Below are positions 30,908-42,018 of a stretch of DNA of 64,000 bases, piece after piece. This DNA is from Citrobacter amalonaticus. GTDB taxonomy: Bacteria; Pseudomonadota; Gammaproteobacteria; Enterobacterales; Enterobacteriaceae. A program made the position numbers and the translations under genes. Within the stretch, counting starts at the first letter, position 1, and each line of letters opens with the position of its first letter. The notes under the pieces were generated by a model, which worked only from the letters and a program-made list of their open reading frames with translations, was not told where the DNA came from and searched no databases. The stretch lies in contig JARDVN010000001.1 of NCBI GenBank assembly GCA_028994555.1, positions 496,001 to 560,000 of the forward strand. The letters are read 5' to 3'.

Positions 30908-32554
30908 ATGTCAAATAAAGCGTTCTTTTATCAGGCACCTTTCCCGATGGGGAAAGACGAAACAGAGTACTATCTGCTCACTTCCGATTATGTCAGCGTG
31001 AGTGAGTTTGAAGGAGAGTCCATACTGAAGGTGGAGCCGCAAGCCCTGACGCTGCTGGCGCAACAAGCCTTTCACGATGCCTCCTTCATGCTCCGCCCCG
31101 AACATCAGCAACAAGTCGCCTCTATTCTTCATGACCCCGAAGCCAGCGAAAACGATAAATACGTCGCGCTGCAATTCCTGAGAAACTCCGAAATCGCCGC
31201 CAAAGGTATTCTGCCGACCTGCCAGGATACTGGCACGGCGATTATCATGGGGAAAAAAGGCCAGCGTGTCTGGACCGGCGGTGGTGATGAGGCAGCGCTG
31301 TCAAAAGGGGTGTACAACACCTATATCGAAGACAATCTGCGCTATTCACAGAATGCCGCGCTGGATATGTACAAAGAGGTGAACACCGGCACCAACCTGC
31401 CGGCACAGATCGATCTCTACGCCGTCGATGGCGATGAGTATAAGTTCCTCTGCGTAGCGAAAGGCGGCGGTTCCGCCAACAAAACCTATCTGTACCAGGA
31501 AACTAAGGCACTGCTCACGCCGGGCAAACTGAAAAATTTCCTCGTTGAGAAGATGCGTACGCTGGGCACCGCAGCCTGCCCGCCGTACCATATCGCCTTT
31601 GTGATTGGCGGCACTTCCGCAGAAAGCACGCTGAAAACCGTGAAGCTCGCCAGCACCCATTACTATGACGCGCTGCCGACCGAAGGTAACGCGCACGGTC
31701 AGGCGTTCCGCGATACACAACTGGAACAGGAACTGCTGGAAGAGGCGCAAAAACTGGGTCTCGGCGCGCAGTTTGGCGGTAAATATTTCGCCCACGATAT
31801 CCGTGTGATCCGCCTGCCGCGCCACGGCGCCTCCTGCCCGGTCGGCATGGGCGTTTCCTGCTCAGCGGATCGTAACATCAAGGCCAAAATCAACCGCGAA
31901 GGGATTTGGATCGAAAAACTGGAGCACAACCCAGGCCAGTACATCCCGGAAGCGTTGCGTCAGGCCGGTGAAGGCGATGTGGTTCACGTTGACCTCAACC
32001 GCCCGATGAAAGAGATCCTGGCTCAGCTTTCGCAGTACCCGGTTTCAACCCGACTTTCACTGACCGGTACCATTATCGTGGGTCGCGATATTGCGCATGC
32101 GAAGCTGAAAGAACGTATCGAATCTGGCGAAGGGTTGCCGCAGTACATTAAAGATCACCCGATCTACTACGCCGGTCCGGCGAAAACACCGGCGGGCTAT
32201 CCGTCAGGCTCATTAGGACCGACCACCGCAGGCCGCATGGATTCCTATGTTGATCTGCTGCAATCGCACGGCGGCAGCATGATCATGCTGGCAAAAGGTA
32301 ACCGCAGCCAACAGGTCACTGACGCCTGCCAGAAACACGGCGGCTTCTATCTGGGCAGTATTGGCGGTCCGGCAGCGGTTCTGGCGCAGCAGAGTATCAA
32401 GCATCTGGAATGCGTCGAGTATCCGGAGCTGGGTATGGAAGCAATCTGGAAAATTGAAGTGGAAGATTTCCCGGCGTTCATCCTGGTCGATGACAAAGGT
32501 AACGATTTCTTCCAGCAGATCGTCAGCAAGCAGTGCGCTAACTGCGCGAAATAA
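30908..32554 (+). CDS. fumB: anaerobic class I fumarase FumB
   Basis: A 548-residue [4Fe-4S] fumarase, the same length as E. coli FumB. Cys105 in [10 protein letters not shown] and the Cys in [11 protein letters not shown] and GSCSADRN-like stretch ([12 protein letters not shown]) fit the cluster ligands; the C-terminal domain has [20 protein letters not shown]. It converts malate to fumarate for respiration in anaerobic cells and is also known to act on tartrate. FumA is close in sequence; the location after dcuB identifies this one as FumB. A large hairpin follows the stop. Confidence 0.95.
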   Translation: MSNKAFFYQAPFPMGKDETEYYLLTSDYVSVSEFEGESILKVEPQALTLLAQQAFHDASFMLRPEHQQQVASILHDPEASENDKYVALQFLRNSEIAAKGILPTCQDTGTAIIMGKKGQRVWTGGGDEAALSKGVYNTYIEDNLRYSQNAALDMYKEVNTGTNLPAQIDLYAVDGDEYKFLCVAKGGGSANKTYLYQETKALLTPGKLKNFLVEKMRTLGTAACPPYHIAFVIGGTSAESTLKTVKLASTHYYDALPTEGNAHGQAFRDTQLEQELLEEAQKLGLGAQFGGKYFAHDIRVIRLPRHGASCPVGMGVSCSADRNIKAKINREGIWIEKLEHNPGQYIPEALRQAGEGDVVHVDLNRPMKEILAQLSQYPVSTRLSLTGTIIVGRDIAHAKLKERIESGEGLPQYIKDHPIYYAGPAKTPAGYPSGSLGPTTAGRMDSYVDLLQSHGGSMIMLAKGNRSQQVTDACQKHGGFYLGSIGGPAAVLAQQSIKHLECVEYPELGMEAIWKIEVEDFPAFILVDDKGNDFFQQIVSKQCANCAK

Positions 32555-32568
32555 CCTCTTCGGCCCGG

Positions 32569-32605
32569 CACCGGACTGCTCTCAACGTTTGAGGGCAGTC
32601 CGGTG
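32569..32605 (+). terminator. hairpin after fumB, likely terminator
   Basis: CACCGGACTGC at 32569-32579 pairs perfectly with GCAGTCCGGTG at 32595-32605, with an inner CTCAA-CGT-TTGAG stem; a flanking GGCCCGG/CCGGGCC pair extends it. The downstream T-tract is short (CCTTTTCCC), so it may be a terminator or a 3' stability hairpin. Confidence 0.6.
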
Positions 32606-32698
32606 ATCCCCCCGGGCCACCTTTTCCCGTCATGGCTGGCATTGAATTTTCTACCACTTCGGTGAATAGTAGTCTTTTCCATCACTTGCGAAATCGCC

Positions 32699-33334
32699 AT
32701 GATCCGCACATTACATCCCATACTGCTGAATATCGGCGCACTAATCCTGACGCTTATCCTGATCTACACTGGCTTCTCGGCAGGTGAAAAAATCACCTGG
32801 CTGATGGAAGTTACGCCGGTCATTATTGTGATACCGCTGCTGCTGGCAATCGCAAAACGCTACCCGCTCACCCCTCTGCTTTATACCCTGATTTTTTTCC
32901 ACGCCATCATCCTAATGGTGGGCGGTATGTACACCTATGCCAAAGTGCCTGTGGGTTTTGAAGTGCAGGAGTGGCTGGGCTTAAGCCGAAATCCGTATGA
33001 CAAGCTCGGCCATTTCTTCCAGGGTCTGGTTCCGGCACTGGTGGCGCGAGAAATTCTGCTACGTGCAAAGATTGTTCGCGGCGGTAAGATGCTGGCATTT
33101 CTGGTTTGCTGCGTGGCGCTGGCGATTAGTGCCACCTATGAGTTAATTGAATGGTGGGCCGCGCTGGCGATGGGACAAGGCGCGGACGATTTCCTTGGCA
33201 CTCAGGGCGACCCGTGGGATACCCAGTCAGACATGTTCTGCGCGTTGCTGGGTTCATTAACCACGGTAATGTTGCTGGCGGGAATTCATAACCGTCAGTT
33301 GCAGCGCTATGGATTAACGCGCCCTGACGCATAA
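32699..33334 (+). CDS. yjdF: inner-membrane protein YjdF (DUF2238)
   Basis: A 211-residue protein with about six membrane helices, close to E. coli YjdF. Conserved acidic and histidine segments lie in loops: NPYDKLGHFFQGLVPALVARE, ATYELIEWW and FLGTQGDPWDTQSDM. Its function is unknown; the His/Asp/Glu loops could bind metal (inference). It lies 144 bp after fumB on the same strand, as in E. coli. Confidence 0.88.
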   Translation: MIRTLHPILLNIGALILTLILIYTGFSAGEKITWLMEVTPVIIVIPLLLAIAKRYPLTPLLYTLIFFHAIILMVGGMYTYAKVPVGFEVQEWLGLSRNPYDKLGHFFQGLVPALVAREILLRAKIVRGGKMLAFLVCCVALAISATYELIEWWAALAMGQGADDFLGTQGDPWDTQSDMFCALLGSLTTVMLLAGIHNRQLQRYGLTRPDA

Positions 33335-33344
33335 CGTATTGACA

Positions 33345-33371
33345 TGCCGGAGGCATACTCATGCTCCGGCA
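33345..33371. repeat. REP-like hairpin after yjdF
   Basis: TGCCGGAG (33345-33352) and CTCCGGCA (33364-33371) form a perfect 8-bp stem with a partly paired GCAT/ATGC interior. It lies 10 bp after yjdF and resembles a short REP element. No T-tract follows. Confidence 0.55.
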
Positions 33372-33380
33372 ATATCACTA

Positions 33381-33533
33381 TCAGCTCAAAAAATAGTTCA
33401 GCTGTCGATAAACCGCCGTAAAAATCAGCCCCAAAATCATTTTAAATAATTGTTTATTAACAACTATTTTCGAAAACCCGCCATTTCTCGCCCTCTTTAC
33501 ACCTTTTTTCGTCAGGTTAATACTTGCCCGCAT
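33381..33533 (-). CDS. small basic ORF (50 residues) antisense to the adiA leader
   Basis: A 50-residue frame, MRASINLTKKGVKRA at the start and TAVYRQLNYFLS at the end, is preceded by a strong ribosome site GGAGG eight bases before the ATG (33531-33533). It is basic in the first half and has a hydrophobic stretch (FKMILGLIFTAVY) in the second, so it could be a small membrane protein. It is too short for routine calling and lies opposite the adiA 5' region; its ATG is 29 bp from that of adiA. I do not recognise a homologue. The main support is the ribosome site; chance cannot be excluded. Confidence 0.4.
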   Translation of the reverse strand: MRASINLTKKGVKRARNGGFSKIVVNKQLFKMILGLIFTAVYRQLNYFLS

Positions 33534-33561
33534 CACAGATTCCTCCACAACCGGGTAAAAG

Positions 33562-35832
33562 ATGATGAAAGTATTAATTGTTGAAAGTGAATTTCTGCAT
33601 CAGGACACCTGGGTCGGCAAAGCCGTGGAACGTCTGGCAGACGCCTTAAGTCGGCAAAATATTACCGTCATTAAGTCCACGTCTTTCGACGACGGCTACG
33701 CCATCCTGTCGGCAAACGAAGCCATTGATTGCCTGATGTTCAGCTATCAAATGGAACATCCTGATGAACACCAGAATGTCAGAGAACTGATCGGTAAGCT
33801 TCATGAACGCCAGCAAAACGTACCGGTCTTTCTGTTAGGTGACAGAGAGAAGGCCACCGCCTCGCTGGACCGCGATATGCTGGAGCTTGTCGATGAGTTC
33901 GCCTGGATCCTCGAAGATACCGCTGACTTTATCGCCGGGCGCGCGGTCGCCGCCATGACCCGTTATCGCCAGCAGCTGTTACCGCCGCTGTTCAATGCGC
34001 TGATGAAATACAGCGATATTCATGAATACTCCTGGGCCGCGCCGGGCCATCAGGGCGGCGTTGGTTTTACCAAAACGCCTGCCGGTCGCTTCTATCATGA
34101 TTATTACGGCGAAAACCTGTTCCGCAGCGATATGGGTATTGAACGGGCATCGCTGGGTTCCCTGCTCGATCACACTGGCGCCTTTGGCGAAAGCGAAAAG
34201 TATGCCGCACGGGTCTTTGGCGCAGATCGTTCCTGGTCCGTGGTGGTCGGGACGTCCGGCTCCAACCGCACCATTATGCAGGCCTGTATGACCGATAACG
34301 ATGTGGTCGTGCTGGACCGTAACTGCCATAAATCGATTGAACAGGGGTTGATCCTGACCGGGGCGAAACCGGTGTATATGGTGCCCAGCCGTAACCGCTA
34401 CGGCATCATCGGCCCTATCTACCCGCAGGAAATGCAGCCGGAAACCTTACAGAAAAAAATCAGCGAAAGCCCGCTGACCAAAGAGAAAACAGGACAAAAA
34501 CCGTCTTATAGCGTGGTGACCAACTGCACCTACGACGGTGTCTGCTATAACGCGAAATCCGCACAGGCATTATTGGCGCAAACCACCGACCGCATCCACT
34601 TCGATGAAGCCTGGTACGGCTACGCCCGCTTTAATCCGATTTACGCCGATCACTATGCCATGCGCGGTGAACCAGGCGATCACAGCGGCCCTACCGTTTT
34701 TGCGACCCACTCGACGCACAAACTGCTGAACGCCCTCTCTCAGGCGTCTTACATCCATGTACGTGAAGGTCGCGGCGCGGTGAATTTCTCCCGCTTCAAT
34801 CAGGCGTACATGATGCATGCCACCACCTCGCCGCTGTATGCCATCTGTGCATCCAACGATGTGGCGGTGTCGATGATGGACGGCAACAGCGGCCTGTCGC
34901 TGACTCAGGAAGTGATTGACGAAGCCATCGATTTCCGCCAGGCGATGGCGCGTTTGTATAAGGAGTTCAGCGCTGACGGCGACTGGTTCTTTAAGCCGTG
35001 GAACAAAGAGGTGGTCACCGACCCGCAAACCGGTGAAACCTACGATTTTGCTGACGCGCCGGCGAAACTGCTGGCGACCGATCAGAACTGCTGGGTGATG
35101 CGTCCGGGCGAATCCTGGCACGGCTTTAAAGACTTACCTGATAACTGGAGCATGCTCGATCCGATTAAGGTCAGCATCCTCGCGCCGGGGATGGGCGACG
35201 ACGGTGAACTGGAAGAGACGGGGGTGCCTGCCGCGCTGGTCACCGCCTGGCTTGGGCGTCACGGAATCGTGCCGACCCGCACCACCGATTTTCAGATCAT
35301 GTTCCTGTTCTCAATGGGGATTACCCGCGGGAAATGGGGGACACTGATCAACACTCTGTGCTCATTTAAACATCACTACGATGCCAACACCCCGCTGGCG
35401 CAGGTCATGCCGGAACTGGTTGAAGAACATCCTGAAATTTACGCCAATATGGGCATTCACGACCTGGGCGACCAGATGTTTGCCTGGCTGCGGGAAAACA
35501 ACCCTGGTGCGAAACTCAATGCCGCCTATTCCGGACTGCCGGTTGCGGCAATGACACCGCGTGAAGCCTATAACGCCATCGTTAATGACAACATTGAAAT
35601 GGTTGCCATAGAGGACCTGCCGGGACGCATTGCGGCAAACTCCGTCATCCCTTATCCGCCGGGAATCCCGATGCTGCTCTCCGGCGAGAACTTCGGTGAT
35701 GAAAACAGTCCGCAGGTAGGCTATCTCCGTGCCCTGCAGTCCTGGGATCATCACTTCCCCGGCTTCGAACATGAAACCGAAGGCACTGAAATCATTGATG
35801 GCGTCTATCACGTGATGTGCGTGAAAGCGTAA
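33562..35832 (+). CDS. adiA: acid-inducible arginine decarboxylase AdiA
   Basis: A 756-residue PLP enzyme, equal in length to E. coli AdiA. The N-terminal wing domain (KVLIVESEFLHQDTW) is followed by the fold-type I core with SWAAPGHQGG, HFDEAWYGYARF and the PLP-binding Lys in ATHSTHKLLNALSQAS (about residue 386). It decarboxylates arginine to agmatine, consuming a proton in the cytoplasm; decamers form at low pH. It works with the antiporter AdiC, encoded 1.2 kb downstream after the regulator AdiY. ATG at 33562 or the next ATG could both serve. In E. coli the mel genes separate it from yjdF; here they are absent. Confidence 0.96.
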   Translation: MMKVLIVESEFLHQDTWVGKAVERLADALSRQNITVIKSTSFDDGYAILSANEAIDCLMFSYQMEHPDEHQNVRELIGKLHERQQNVPVFLLGDREKATASLDRDMLELVDEFAWILEDTADFIAGRAVAAMTRYRQQLLPPLFNALMKYSDIHEYSWAAPGHQGGVGFTKTPAGRFYHDYYGENLFRSDMGIERASLGSLLDHTGAFGESEKYAARVFGADRSWSVVVGTSGSNRTIMQACMTDNDVVVLDRNCHKSIEQGLILTGAKPVYMVPSRNRYGIIGPIYPQEMQPETLQKKISESPLTKEKTGQKPSYSVVTNCTYDGVCYNAKSAQALLAQTTDRIHFDEAWYGYARFNPIYADHYAMRGEPGDHSGPTVFATHSTHKLLNALSQASYIHVREGRGAVNFSRFNQAYMMHATTSPLYAICASNDVAVSMMDGNSGLSLTQEVIDEAIDFRQAMARLYKEFSADGDWFFKPWNKEVVTDPQTGETYDFADAPAKLLATDQNCWVMRPGESWHGFKDLPDNWSMLDPIKVSILAPGMGDDGELEETGVPAALVTAWLGRHGIVPTRTTDFQIMFLFSMGITRGKWGTLINTLCSFKHHYDANTPLAQVMPELVEEHPEIYANMGIHDLGDQMFAWLRENNPGAKLNAAYSGLPVAAMTPREAYNAIVNDNIEMVAIEDLPGRIAANSVIPYPPGIPMLLSGENFGDENSPQVGYLRALQSWDHHFPGFEHETEGTEIIDGVYHVMCVKA

Positions 35833-35953
35833 GTCTATTCCGACGACTGCGTCATGACATGGCCACCCTGACGCAGCCTGGTTTTGGCCGCAGGGTTATG
35901 ACGAACGTTTCCTGAGTATTGCTGAGAAAAACTACCATTGTCATACCTTTTTT

Positions 35954-35979
35954 GCGCGGGTGCTCCCCGCGCTTTTTTT
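35954..35979 (+). terminator. rho-independent terminator after adiA
   Basis: GCGCGGG (35954-35960) pairs with CCCGCGC (35966-35972) around a five-base loop and is followed directly by seven T. This is a classic intrinsic terminator, 122 bp after the adiA stop, separating it from adiY. Confidence 0.9.
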
Positions 35980-36166
35980 ATCCCTTATGCATGGTTTCCA
36001 CTGCGTAAAAATTTCTGTACATAGCAATTATCCGACGCCTATTGTATTTCCGGACAAAACCATTATTTTAATGTGGACTTCATTCGTCATACAAATCGAA
36101 ATATCTGCTTTATCTCTCCCCTTTGGCGAGAAAGGATATTTTCTGTTCATATTCGGGAGTTAGGGT

Positions 36167-36950
36167 ATGAGAGTTTTCAGCAATAATCCTTGCATTGTCG
36201 TGTTAACCGAAAAAGACGTTTGGCTACGAGTAAACGGTAAAGAGGCAATCAATTTAAAAGCGAATCATATGGCACTCATCGCCTGTGAGAACAATATCAT
36301 CGATATATCATCTATTAATAACGCACTGGTCGCACATATTAGCCGGGATATAATTAAAGATTATCTTCGCTTTTTAAATAAAGATCTTTCAAATATTCCA
36401 CTCTGGCAACGGAGTTCCTCCCCGGTATTAACCGCTGAGTGTGTGACCCCCGACGTCTTCCGGGCGGCGGCACAACACAGCATTGCGCATACCGACAGCC
36501 CTGGCGAAGAAGAACGTACACGCTGCCTGTTGTTCGCCGTGTTATCCCGCTTTCTCGACAGTAAGAAGTTTTTGTCCCTGCTGATGTTTATGTTGCGAAG
36601 CCGCGTCAGCGACAGCGTTTACCATATTATCGAGAGTGACATTCATAAAGCGTGGAATCTTAACCAGGTCGCCAGTTGTTTATGTCTTAGTCCAAGCCTG
36701 CTCAAAAAAAAGCTAAAAAAGCGAAAATACCAGTTACAGTCAAATCATCACCACCTGTCGGATGCGCTACGCCGTTAATCAACTCCTGATGGATGGCAAG
36801 AATATATCCCAGGTATCCGAACTGTGTGGTTATAACAGTACATCTTACTTTATCTCTGTTTTCAAAGAGTATTATGGCATGACACCACTGCATTATGTCA
36901 GCCAGTTTAAAGACCGTGCAATAGAGTGCTTTTTGAACATTTTGCAATGA
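36167..36950 (+). CDS. adiY: AraC-family activator AdiY, one apparent frameshift
   Basis: A 260-residue regulator after removing one A at 36715-36720; E. coli AdiY has 253. The N-terminal domain (CIVVLTEKDVWLRVNGKEAI) is shared with GadX-type regulators; the C-terminal AraC helix-turn-helix pair includes WNLNQVASCLCLSPSLLKKK and MDGKNISQVSELCGYNSTSY. The break lies between the two helix-turn-helix units, so as supplied the second is lost. AdiY activates adiA under anaerobic acid conditions. It lies between adiA and adiC on the same strand. Confidence 0.92.
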
Positions 36951-37057
36951 GCCACGATAATATCAGCATTAGCGATAAGCAGCGGCGGACATAATTCAAT
37001 CGCCATCTGAAGGCGTATTATGAGACATCATTTATTGTTCCCATCAGGAGTTTAATT

Positions 37058-38395
37058 ATGTCCTCGGATGCTGATGCTCACAAAGTGGGCTTAATCCCCG
37101 TCACCTTAATGGTGTCGGGGAATATCATGGGTTCAGGGGTTTTCCTGCTCCCTGCGAATCTGGCCGCCACCGGCGGGATTGCAATCTACGGATGGTTAGT
37201 CACGATCATCGGCGCGCTGGCGCTGTCGATGGTCTACGCGAAAATGTCGTCCTTAGATCCCAGTCCCGGCGGTTCTTACGCGTATGCCCGTCGTTGCTTT
37301 GGGCCCTTCCTCGGTTACCAGACCAACGTGCTGTACTGGCTGGCCTGTTGGATCGGTAACATCGCGATGGTGGTTATCGGCGTCGGTTACCTGAGCTACT
37401 TTTTCCCCATTCTGAAAGATCCGCTGGTGCTGACGCTAACCTGCGTGGTGGTGCTGTGGATCTTCGTTCTGCTCAATATTGTCGGTCCGAAAATGATCAC
37501 CCGCGTTCAGGCAGTCGCCACCGTGCTGGCGCTGGTCCCCATCGTCGGTATCGCCGTTTTCGGCTGGTTCTGGTTCCGTGGTGAAACCTACATGGCGGCC
37601 TGGAACGTCAGCGGCATGAATACTTTCGGCGCTATTCAGAGCACCCTGAACGTCACGCTGTGGTCGTTTATCGGGGTTGAAAGCGCCTCAGTGGCGGCGG
37701 GTGTCGTCAAAAACCCGAAACGCAACGTGCCGATTGCCACTATTGGCGGGGTGTTGATTGCCGCTGTCTGCTATGTGCTCTCTACCACCGCCATCATGGG
37801 GATGATCCCCAACGCCGCGCTGCGCGTCTCAGCCTCACCGTTCGGTGATGCGGCACGTATGGCGCTGGGTAACACCGCTGGCGCGATTGTCTCCTTCTGT
37901 GCGGCTGCAGGCTGCTTAGGTTCGCTGGGCGGCTGGACGCTGCTGGCCGGACAGACGGCGAAAGCCGCTGCCGACGACGGTCTGTTCCCACCCATTTTCG
38001 CCCGTGTGAATAAAGCTGGTACGCCGGTTGCCGGGCTGATTATCGTCGGGATTCTGATGACTATCTTCCAGTTCAGCAGCATGTCGCCGAACGCCGCGAA
38101 AGAGTTTGGTCTCGTCTCTTCGGTATCCGTCATCTTTACGCTGGTGCCGTATCTGTATACCTGCGCCGCGCTGCTGCTGCTCGGTCACGGACACTTCGGC
38201 AAAGCGCGTCCGCTCTATCTGCTGGTAACCTTTGTGGCCTTTATTTACTGCATCTGGGCAGTGGTTGGTTCCGGCGCGAAAGAGGTGATGTGGTCATTTG
38301 TGACCCTGATGATCATCACCGCTCTGTACGCCCTGAACTACAACCGGATCCACAAAAACCCCTTCCCGCTGGATGCGCCGGTTGAGCGCAACTGA
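37058..38395 (+). CDS. adiC: arginine:agmatine antiporter AdiC
   Basis: A 445-residue APC-superfamily transporter with twelve predicted helices, equal in length to E. coli AdiC. The unwound substrate-binding segment of helix 1 is present as Asn22 followed by Gly25-Ser26-Gly27 in [12 protein letters not shown]. It exchanges external arginine for internal agmatine, exporting the proton taken up by AdiA. The frame is intact. It follows adiY by 107 bp and is followed by the PmrA-controlled operon. Confidence 0.96.
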   Translation: MSSDADAHKVGLIPVTLMVSGNIMGSGVFLLPANLAATGGIAIYGWLVTIIGALALSMVYAKMSSLDPSPGGSYAYARRCFGPFLGYQTNVLYWLACWIGNIAMVVIGVGYLSYFFPILKDPLVLTLTCVVVLWIFVLLNIVGPKMITRVQAVATVLALVPIVGIAVFGWFWFRGETYMAAWNVSGMNTFGAIQSTLNVTLWSFIGVESASVAAGVVKNPKRNVPIATIGGVLIAAVCYVLSTTAIMGMIPNAALRVSASPFGDAARMALGNTAGAIVSFCAAAGCLGSLGGWTLLAGQTAKAAADDGLFPPIFARVNKAGTPVAGLIIVGILMTIFQFSSMSPNAAKEFGLVSSVSVIFTLVPYLYTCAALLLLGHGHFGKARPLYLLVTFVAFIYCIWAVVGSGAKEVMWSFVTLMIITALYALNYNRIHKNPFPLDAPVERN

Positions 38396-38430
38396 TCCCT
38401 GTTCCCTTCCTGCTCAGCCAACCTTAAGTT

Positions 38431-38447
38431 CTTAAGGTTGGCTTAAT
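38431..38447 (+). promoter_or_regulatory. PmrA (BasR) box upstream of eptA
   Basis: CTTAAG-GTTGG-CTTAAT is a direct repeat with the 5-bp spacing of PmrA boxes and lies 47 bp before the eptA ATG. An overlapping palindrome CCTTAAG-TT-CTTAAGG at 38422-38437 adds a second half site. It supports autoregulation of eptA-basR-basS. Confidence 0.85.
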
Positions 38448-38493
38448 TTTACTTTGCGAGGATCTGCGCGACTTAGTCTATGGAAGCTCCACC

Positions 38494-40137
38494 ATGTTAA
38501 AGCGCATTGTCAAAAGACCTCCTCTCAGCCTGTTGGCCTGGTTACTACTGGTTTCATTCTATTTGTCTGTTTGTCTGAACATCGCGTTCTACAGACAGGT
38601 TGTGCAGGACCTGCCGCTGGATTCCCTGCGTAACGTGCTGGTCTTCTTGTCGATGCCGGTCGTGGCGTTTAGCGTCATCAATATTGTCCTGACGCTGGCC
38701 TCCTTCCTGTGGCTGAACCGCCTGCTGGCCTGCCTGTTTATTTTAATGGCTGCATCGGCACAGTATTTCATCATGACCTACGGCATCATCATTGACCGCT
38801 CGATGATTGCCAACATGGTGGATACGACGCCTGCCGAAACATTCGCCTTGATGACGCCGAGAATGGTGCTCACCCTCGGTCTTAGCGGCATTGTGGCGGC
38901 CATCGTCGCCTGCTGGATCAAAATCAAACCGACCACGCCTTTTCTGCGCAGCGTGCTGTATCGCGCTGCCAACATATTGGTATCCGTGTTATTGATCGTT
39001 CTGGTGGCGGCCTTTTTCTATAAAGATTACGCCTCGCTGTTTCGCAACAATAAAGAACTGGTCAAAGCTCTCAGCCCGTCAAACGGCATTGTTGCCAGTT
39101 GGTCCTGGTATTCCCATCAGCGCCTCGCGCACTTGCCGCTGGTACGCATCGGCGAAGATGCACATCGCAATCCATTGATGCAACAAGAGAAACGTAAAAA
39201 CCTGACCATTCTGATCGTCGGTGAAACCTCGCGAGCTGAAAACTTCTCGCTCGGCGGTTACGCACGTGAAACCAATCCGCTGTTGGCAAAAGATAATGTG
39301 GTCTACTTCCCGCGTACGACGTCGTGCGGGACCGCCACGGCGGTGTCTGTGCCGTGCATGTTCTCCAACATGCCGCGCAAACATTACGACGAAGAGCTGG
39401 CGCAGCATCAGGAAGGGATGCTCGATATTATCCAGCGTGCCGGTATTAATGTGTTGTGGAACGACAACGACGGCGGCTGCAAAGGCGCCTGTGACCGCGT
39501 ACCGCATCAGAATATGACCGCGTTAAACCTGAAAGGGGAATGCATCGACGGCGAATGCTATGACGACGTGCTGTTTCATGGTCTGGAGGAGTACATCAAC
39601 AGTCTTCAGAGTGACGGAGTGATCGTGCTGCATACCATTGGCAGCCACGGTCCTACTTATTACAACCGCTACCCGCCGCAGTTCAGGAAATTTACCCCAA
39701 CCTGCGATACCAATGAAATTCAGACCTGTTCACAACAACAGCTTGTGAACACGTACGATAATACCGTGCTGTATATTGACTATATTATTGATAAAACAAT
39801 TAATCTTCTGAAAGCGCATCAGGACAAATTTACCACCAGCCTGGTTTATCTTTCCGACCACGGCGAGTCGCTGGGTGAAAACGGCGTTTATCTGCACGGC
39901 CTGCCGTATGCCATTGCGCCAGATTCTCAGAAGCATGTGCCGATGCTGCTGTGGCTCTCCGGGGATTATCAGCAGCGCTATCAGGTGGATGCCCGTTGCC
40001 TGCAAAAACAGGCGCGTTCTCAGGATTACTCGCAGGACAATCTTTTCTCGACCATGCTGGGACTGACCGGCGTACAGACCACGCAATATCAGGCCGCAGA
40101 TGATATTCTGCAGCCCTGCAGGAGAACCACTCAATGA
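38494..40137 (+). CDS. eptA: lipid A phosphoethanolamine transferase EptA (PmrC)
   Basis: A 547-residue enzyme. Five N-terminal membrane helices (to about residue 175) precede a periplasmic alkaline-phosphatase-like domain with [15 protein letters not shown], the nucleophile Thr280 in [12 protein letters not shown], and the metal-binding [16 protein letters not shown]. It adds phosphoethanolamine to lipid A, reducing binding of cationic peptides and polymyxins. It is first in the operon with basR and basS, under the PmrA box; its stop overlaps the basR start. The frame is intact. Confidence 0.95.
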   Translation: MLKRIVKRPPLSLLAWLLLVSFYLSVCLNIAFYRQVVQDLPLDSLRNVLVFLSMPVVAFSVINIVLTLASFLWLNRLLACLFILMAASAQYFIMTYGIIIDRSMIANMVDTTPAETFALMTPRMVLTLGLSGIVAAIVACWIKIKPTTPFLRSVLYRAANILVSVLLIVLVAAFFYKDYASLFRNNKELVKALSPSNGIVASWSWYSHQRLAHLPLVRIGEDAHRNPLMQQEKRKNLTILIVGETSRAENFSLGGYARETNPLLAKDNVVYFPRTTSCGTATAVSVPCMFSNMPRKHYDEELAQHQEGMLDIIQRAGINVLWNDNDGGCKGACDRVPHQNMTALNLKGECIDGECYDDVLFHGLEEYINSLQSDGVIVLHTIGSHGPTYYNRYPPQFRKFTPTCDTNEIQTCSQQQLVNTYDNTVLYIDYIIDKTINLLKAHQDKFTTSLVYLSDHGESLGENGVYLHGLPYAIAPDSQKHVPMLLWLSGDYQQRYQVDARCLQKQARSQDYSQDNLFSTMLGLTGVQTTQYQAADDILQPCRRTTQ

Positions 40138-40808
40138 AAATACTGATTGTTGAAGACGATACGCTGCTTTTGCAGGGCTTGATTCTGGCGGCGCAAACCG
40201 AAGGGTACGCCTGCGATGGCGTCTCGACCGCCCGTGCGGCGGAGCAATGTCTGGAAACCGGGCATTACAGTCTGGTGGTTCTGGATCTCGGCCTGCCTGA
40301 CGAAGATGGTCTGCATTTTCTTACCCGCATCCGGCAGAAAAAATATACCCTGCCGGTACTGATCCTCACCGCGCGGGACACGCTCGCCGATAAAATTTCC
40401 GGGCTGGATGTCGGGGCCGATGATTATCTGGTGAAACCTTTCGCACTGGAAGAGCTCCACGCCCGTATTCGTGCGCTACTGCGTCGTCATAATAACCAGG
40501 GCGAGAGTGAACTGGTGGTCGGCGACCTGACGCTGAATATGGGCCGTCGACAGGTGTGGAAAGAGGGAGAAGAGTTAATTCTCACTCCTAAAGAGTACGC
40601 ACTGTTGTCACGCCTGATGCTGAAATCGGGAAGCCCGGTACACCGGGAAATTCTCTATAACGACATCTATAACTGGGATAACGAACCGTCTACCAACACC
40701 CTGGAAGTGCATATCCATAACCTGCGCGATAAAGTGGGAAAATCCCGTATTCGTACCGTGCGCGGCTTTGGCTACATGCTGATGGCGACCGCAACTGAGG
40801 AAAGCTAA
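40134..40808 (+). CDS. basR: response regulator BasR (PmrA)
   Basis: A 224-residue OmpR-family regulator. The receiver has [10 protein letters not shown], phospho-acceptor Asp51 in [12 protein letters not shown] and Lys in [12 protein letters not shown]; the winged helix has [13 protein letters not shown] and [13 protein letters not shown]. It binds direct repeats of CTTAAT-like half sites, two of which occur in this window. It overlaps eptA by four bases and is followed at once by basS. Confidence 0.95.
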   Translation: MKILIVEDDTLLLQGLILAAQTEGYACDGVSTARAAEQCLETGHYSLVVLDLGLPDEDGLHFLTRIRQKKYTLPVLILTARDTLADKISGLDVGADDYLVKPFALEELHARIRALLRRHNNQGESELVVGDLTLNMGRRQVWKEGEELILTPKEYALLSRLMLKSGSPVHREILYNDIYNWDNEPSTNTLEVHIHNLRDKVGKSRIRTVRGFGYMLMATATEES

Positions 40809-41889
40809 TTGAATCTGAAGCGTTTTCTACGCCAGCCCATGACCCTGCGTCGGCGACTGATGATCACCATCGGCATGATTTTGCTGGTTTTCCAGCTTAT
40901 CAGCACCTTCTGGCTCTGGCATGAAAGCACTGAGCAGATCCAGCTTTTTGAACAGGCGCTGCGGGATAACCGCAATAACGATCGCCACATCATGCATGAA
41001 ATCCGCGAGGCGGTCGCCAGTCTCATCGTCCCCAGCGTGTTTATGGTGGGGTTAACGCTGTTCATCTGCTATCAGGCCGTTCGCCGCATCACCCGTCCGC
41101 TCGCCAATCTGCAACACGAATTAGAAACCCGCACGGCGGATAATCTCTCCCCTATCGAAATTCATAGCTCAACGGTCGAAATTGAAGCGGTCGTTTCGGC
41201 GCTCAACCAGTTGGTCAATCGCCTGACCGCGACCATTGAGAACGAGCGTCTGTTTACCGCCGACGTGGCGCACGAACTGCGAACGCCGTTATCGGGGGGT
41301 CCGTTTGCATCTTGAACTGCTGTCAAAAGCGCATAACGTGGATGTCGCGCCGCTGCTGGGCCGTCTTGATCAAATGATGGACAGCGTTTCACAGCTTTTA
41401 CAACTCGCCCGCGTGGGCCAGTCCTTTTCATCGGGAAATTATCAGCAGGTCAGGCTGCTGGAAGATGTGATCCTGCCCTCTTACGATGAACTGAGCACGA
41501 TGCTGGAACAGCGCGAACAGACGCTCCTGTTGCCTGACAGCCACGACGACGTTACCGTTCAGGGCGACGCCACGCTATTGCGGATGCTGCTGCGTAACCT
41601 GGTGGAAAACGCCCATCGCTACAGTCCGCAAGGAACCACTATTGCGATTACGCTGAATGTCGATGATCAGGCGATGATGGCGGTAGAGGATGAAGGGCCA
41701 GGCATTGACGAGAGCAAATGCGGCGAACTCAGCAAAGCGTTCGTACGCATGGATAGCCGTTACGGCGGAATCGGCCTGGGGTTAAGCATTGTCAGCCGCA
41801 TCACGCAGCTGCACCACGGGCAGTTTTTCCTGCAAAATCGCAGTGGAACGACCGGCACCCGCGCCTCGGTGCTGTTGAAAAAGGTTTAG
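40809..41889 (+). CDS. basS: sensor kinase BasS (PmrB), TTG start, one apparent frameshift
   Basis: A 359-residue histidine kinase after removing one G at 41294-41299; E. coli BasS has 363. Two membrane helices flank a short periplasmic loop; HAMP follows; His155 in TADVAHELRTPL is the phospho-acceptor, and the ATPase shows NLVENAHRYSP and EDEGPGID. It senses Fe3+, Al3+ and mild acid. The start is TTG at 40809-40811, directly after the basR TAA. The break lies a few residues after the catalytic His; if real it would inactivate the sensor, but the G6 run suggests an error. The 3' end overlaps pmrR on the other strand. Confidence 0.92.
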
Positions 41890-41975
41890 TAGGTTGAGAC
41901 CCAAACGTACAGGAAGCTACTGACTACCAGTAAGCTGAATACGGCCGTTACACTTTCAAAAATACGCTGTTTCAT
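41886..41975 (-). CDS. pmrR: small membrane peptide PmrR (29 residues)
   Basis: A 29-residue frame beginning MKQRIFESV and ending SFLYVWVSTY, matching the PmrR peptide described in Salmonella and E. coli in length, charge pattern and place between basS and proP. It has one hydrophobic helix (TAVFSLLVVSSFLYVW). GGAGGAG lies just before the ATG (41973-41975), and a PmrA box is 44 bp upstream. In Salmonella PmrR inhibits LpxT, so that PmrA-induced lipid A changes feed back. It is too short for most gene callers and overlaps the basS stop by four bases. Confidence 0.88.
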   Translation of the reverse strand: MKQRIFESVTAVFSLLVVSSFLYVWVSTY

Positions 41976-42018
41976 CACACTCTCCTCCAGGGTATGGAAG
42001 AGAGTGTGCCAGCCAGAG

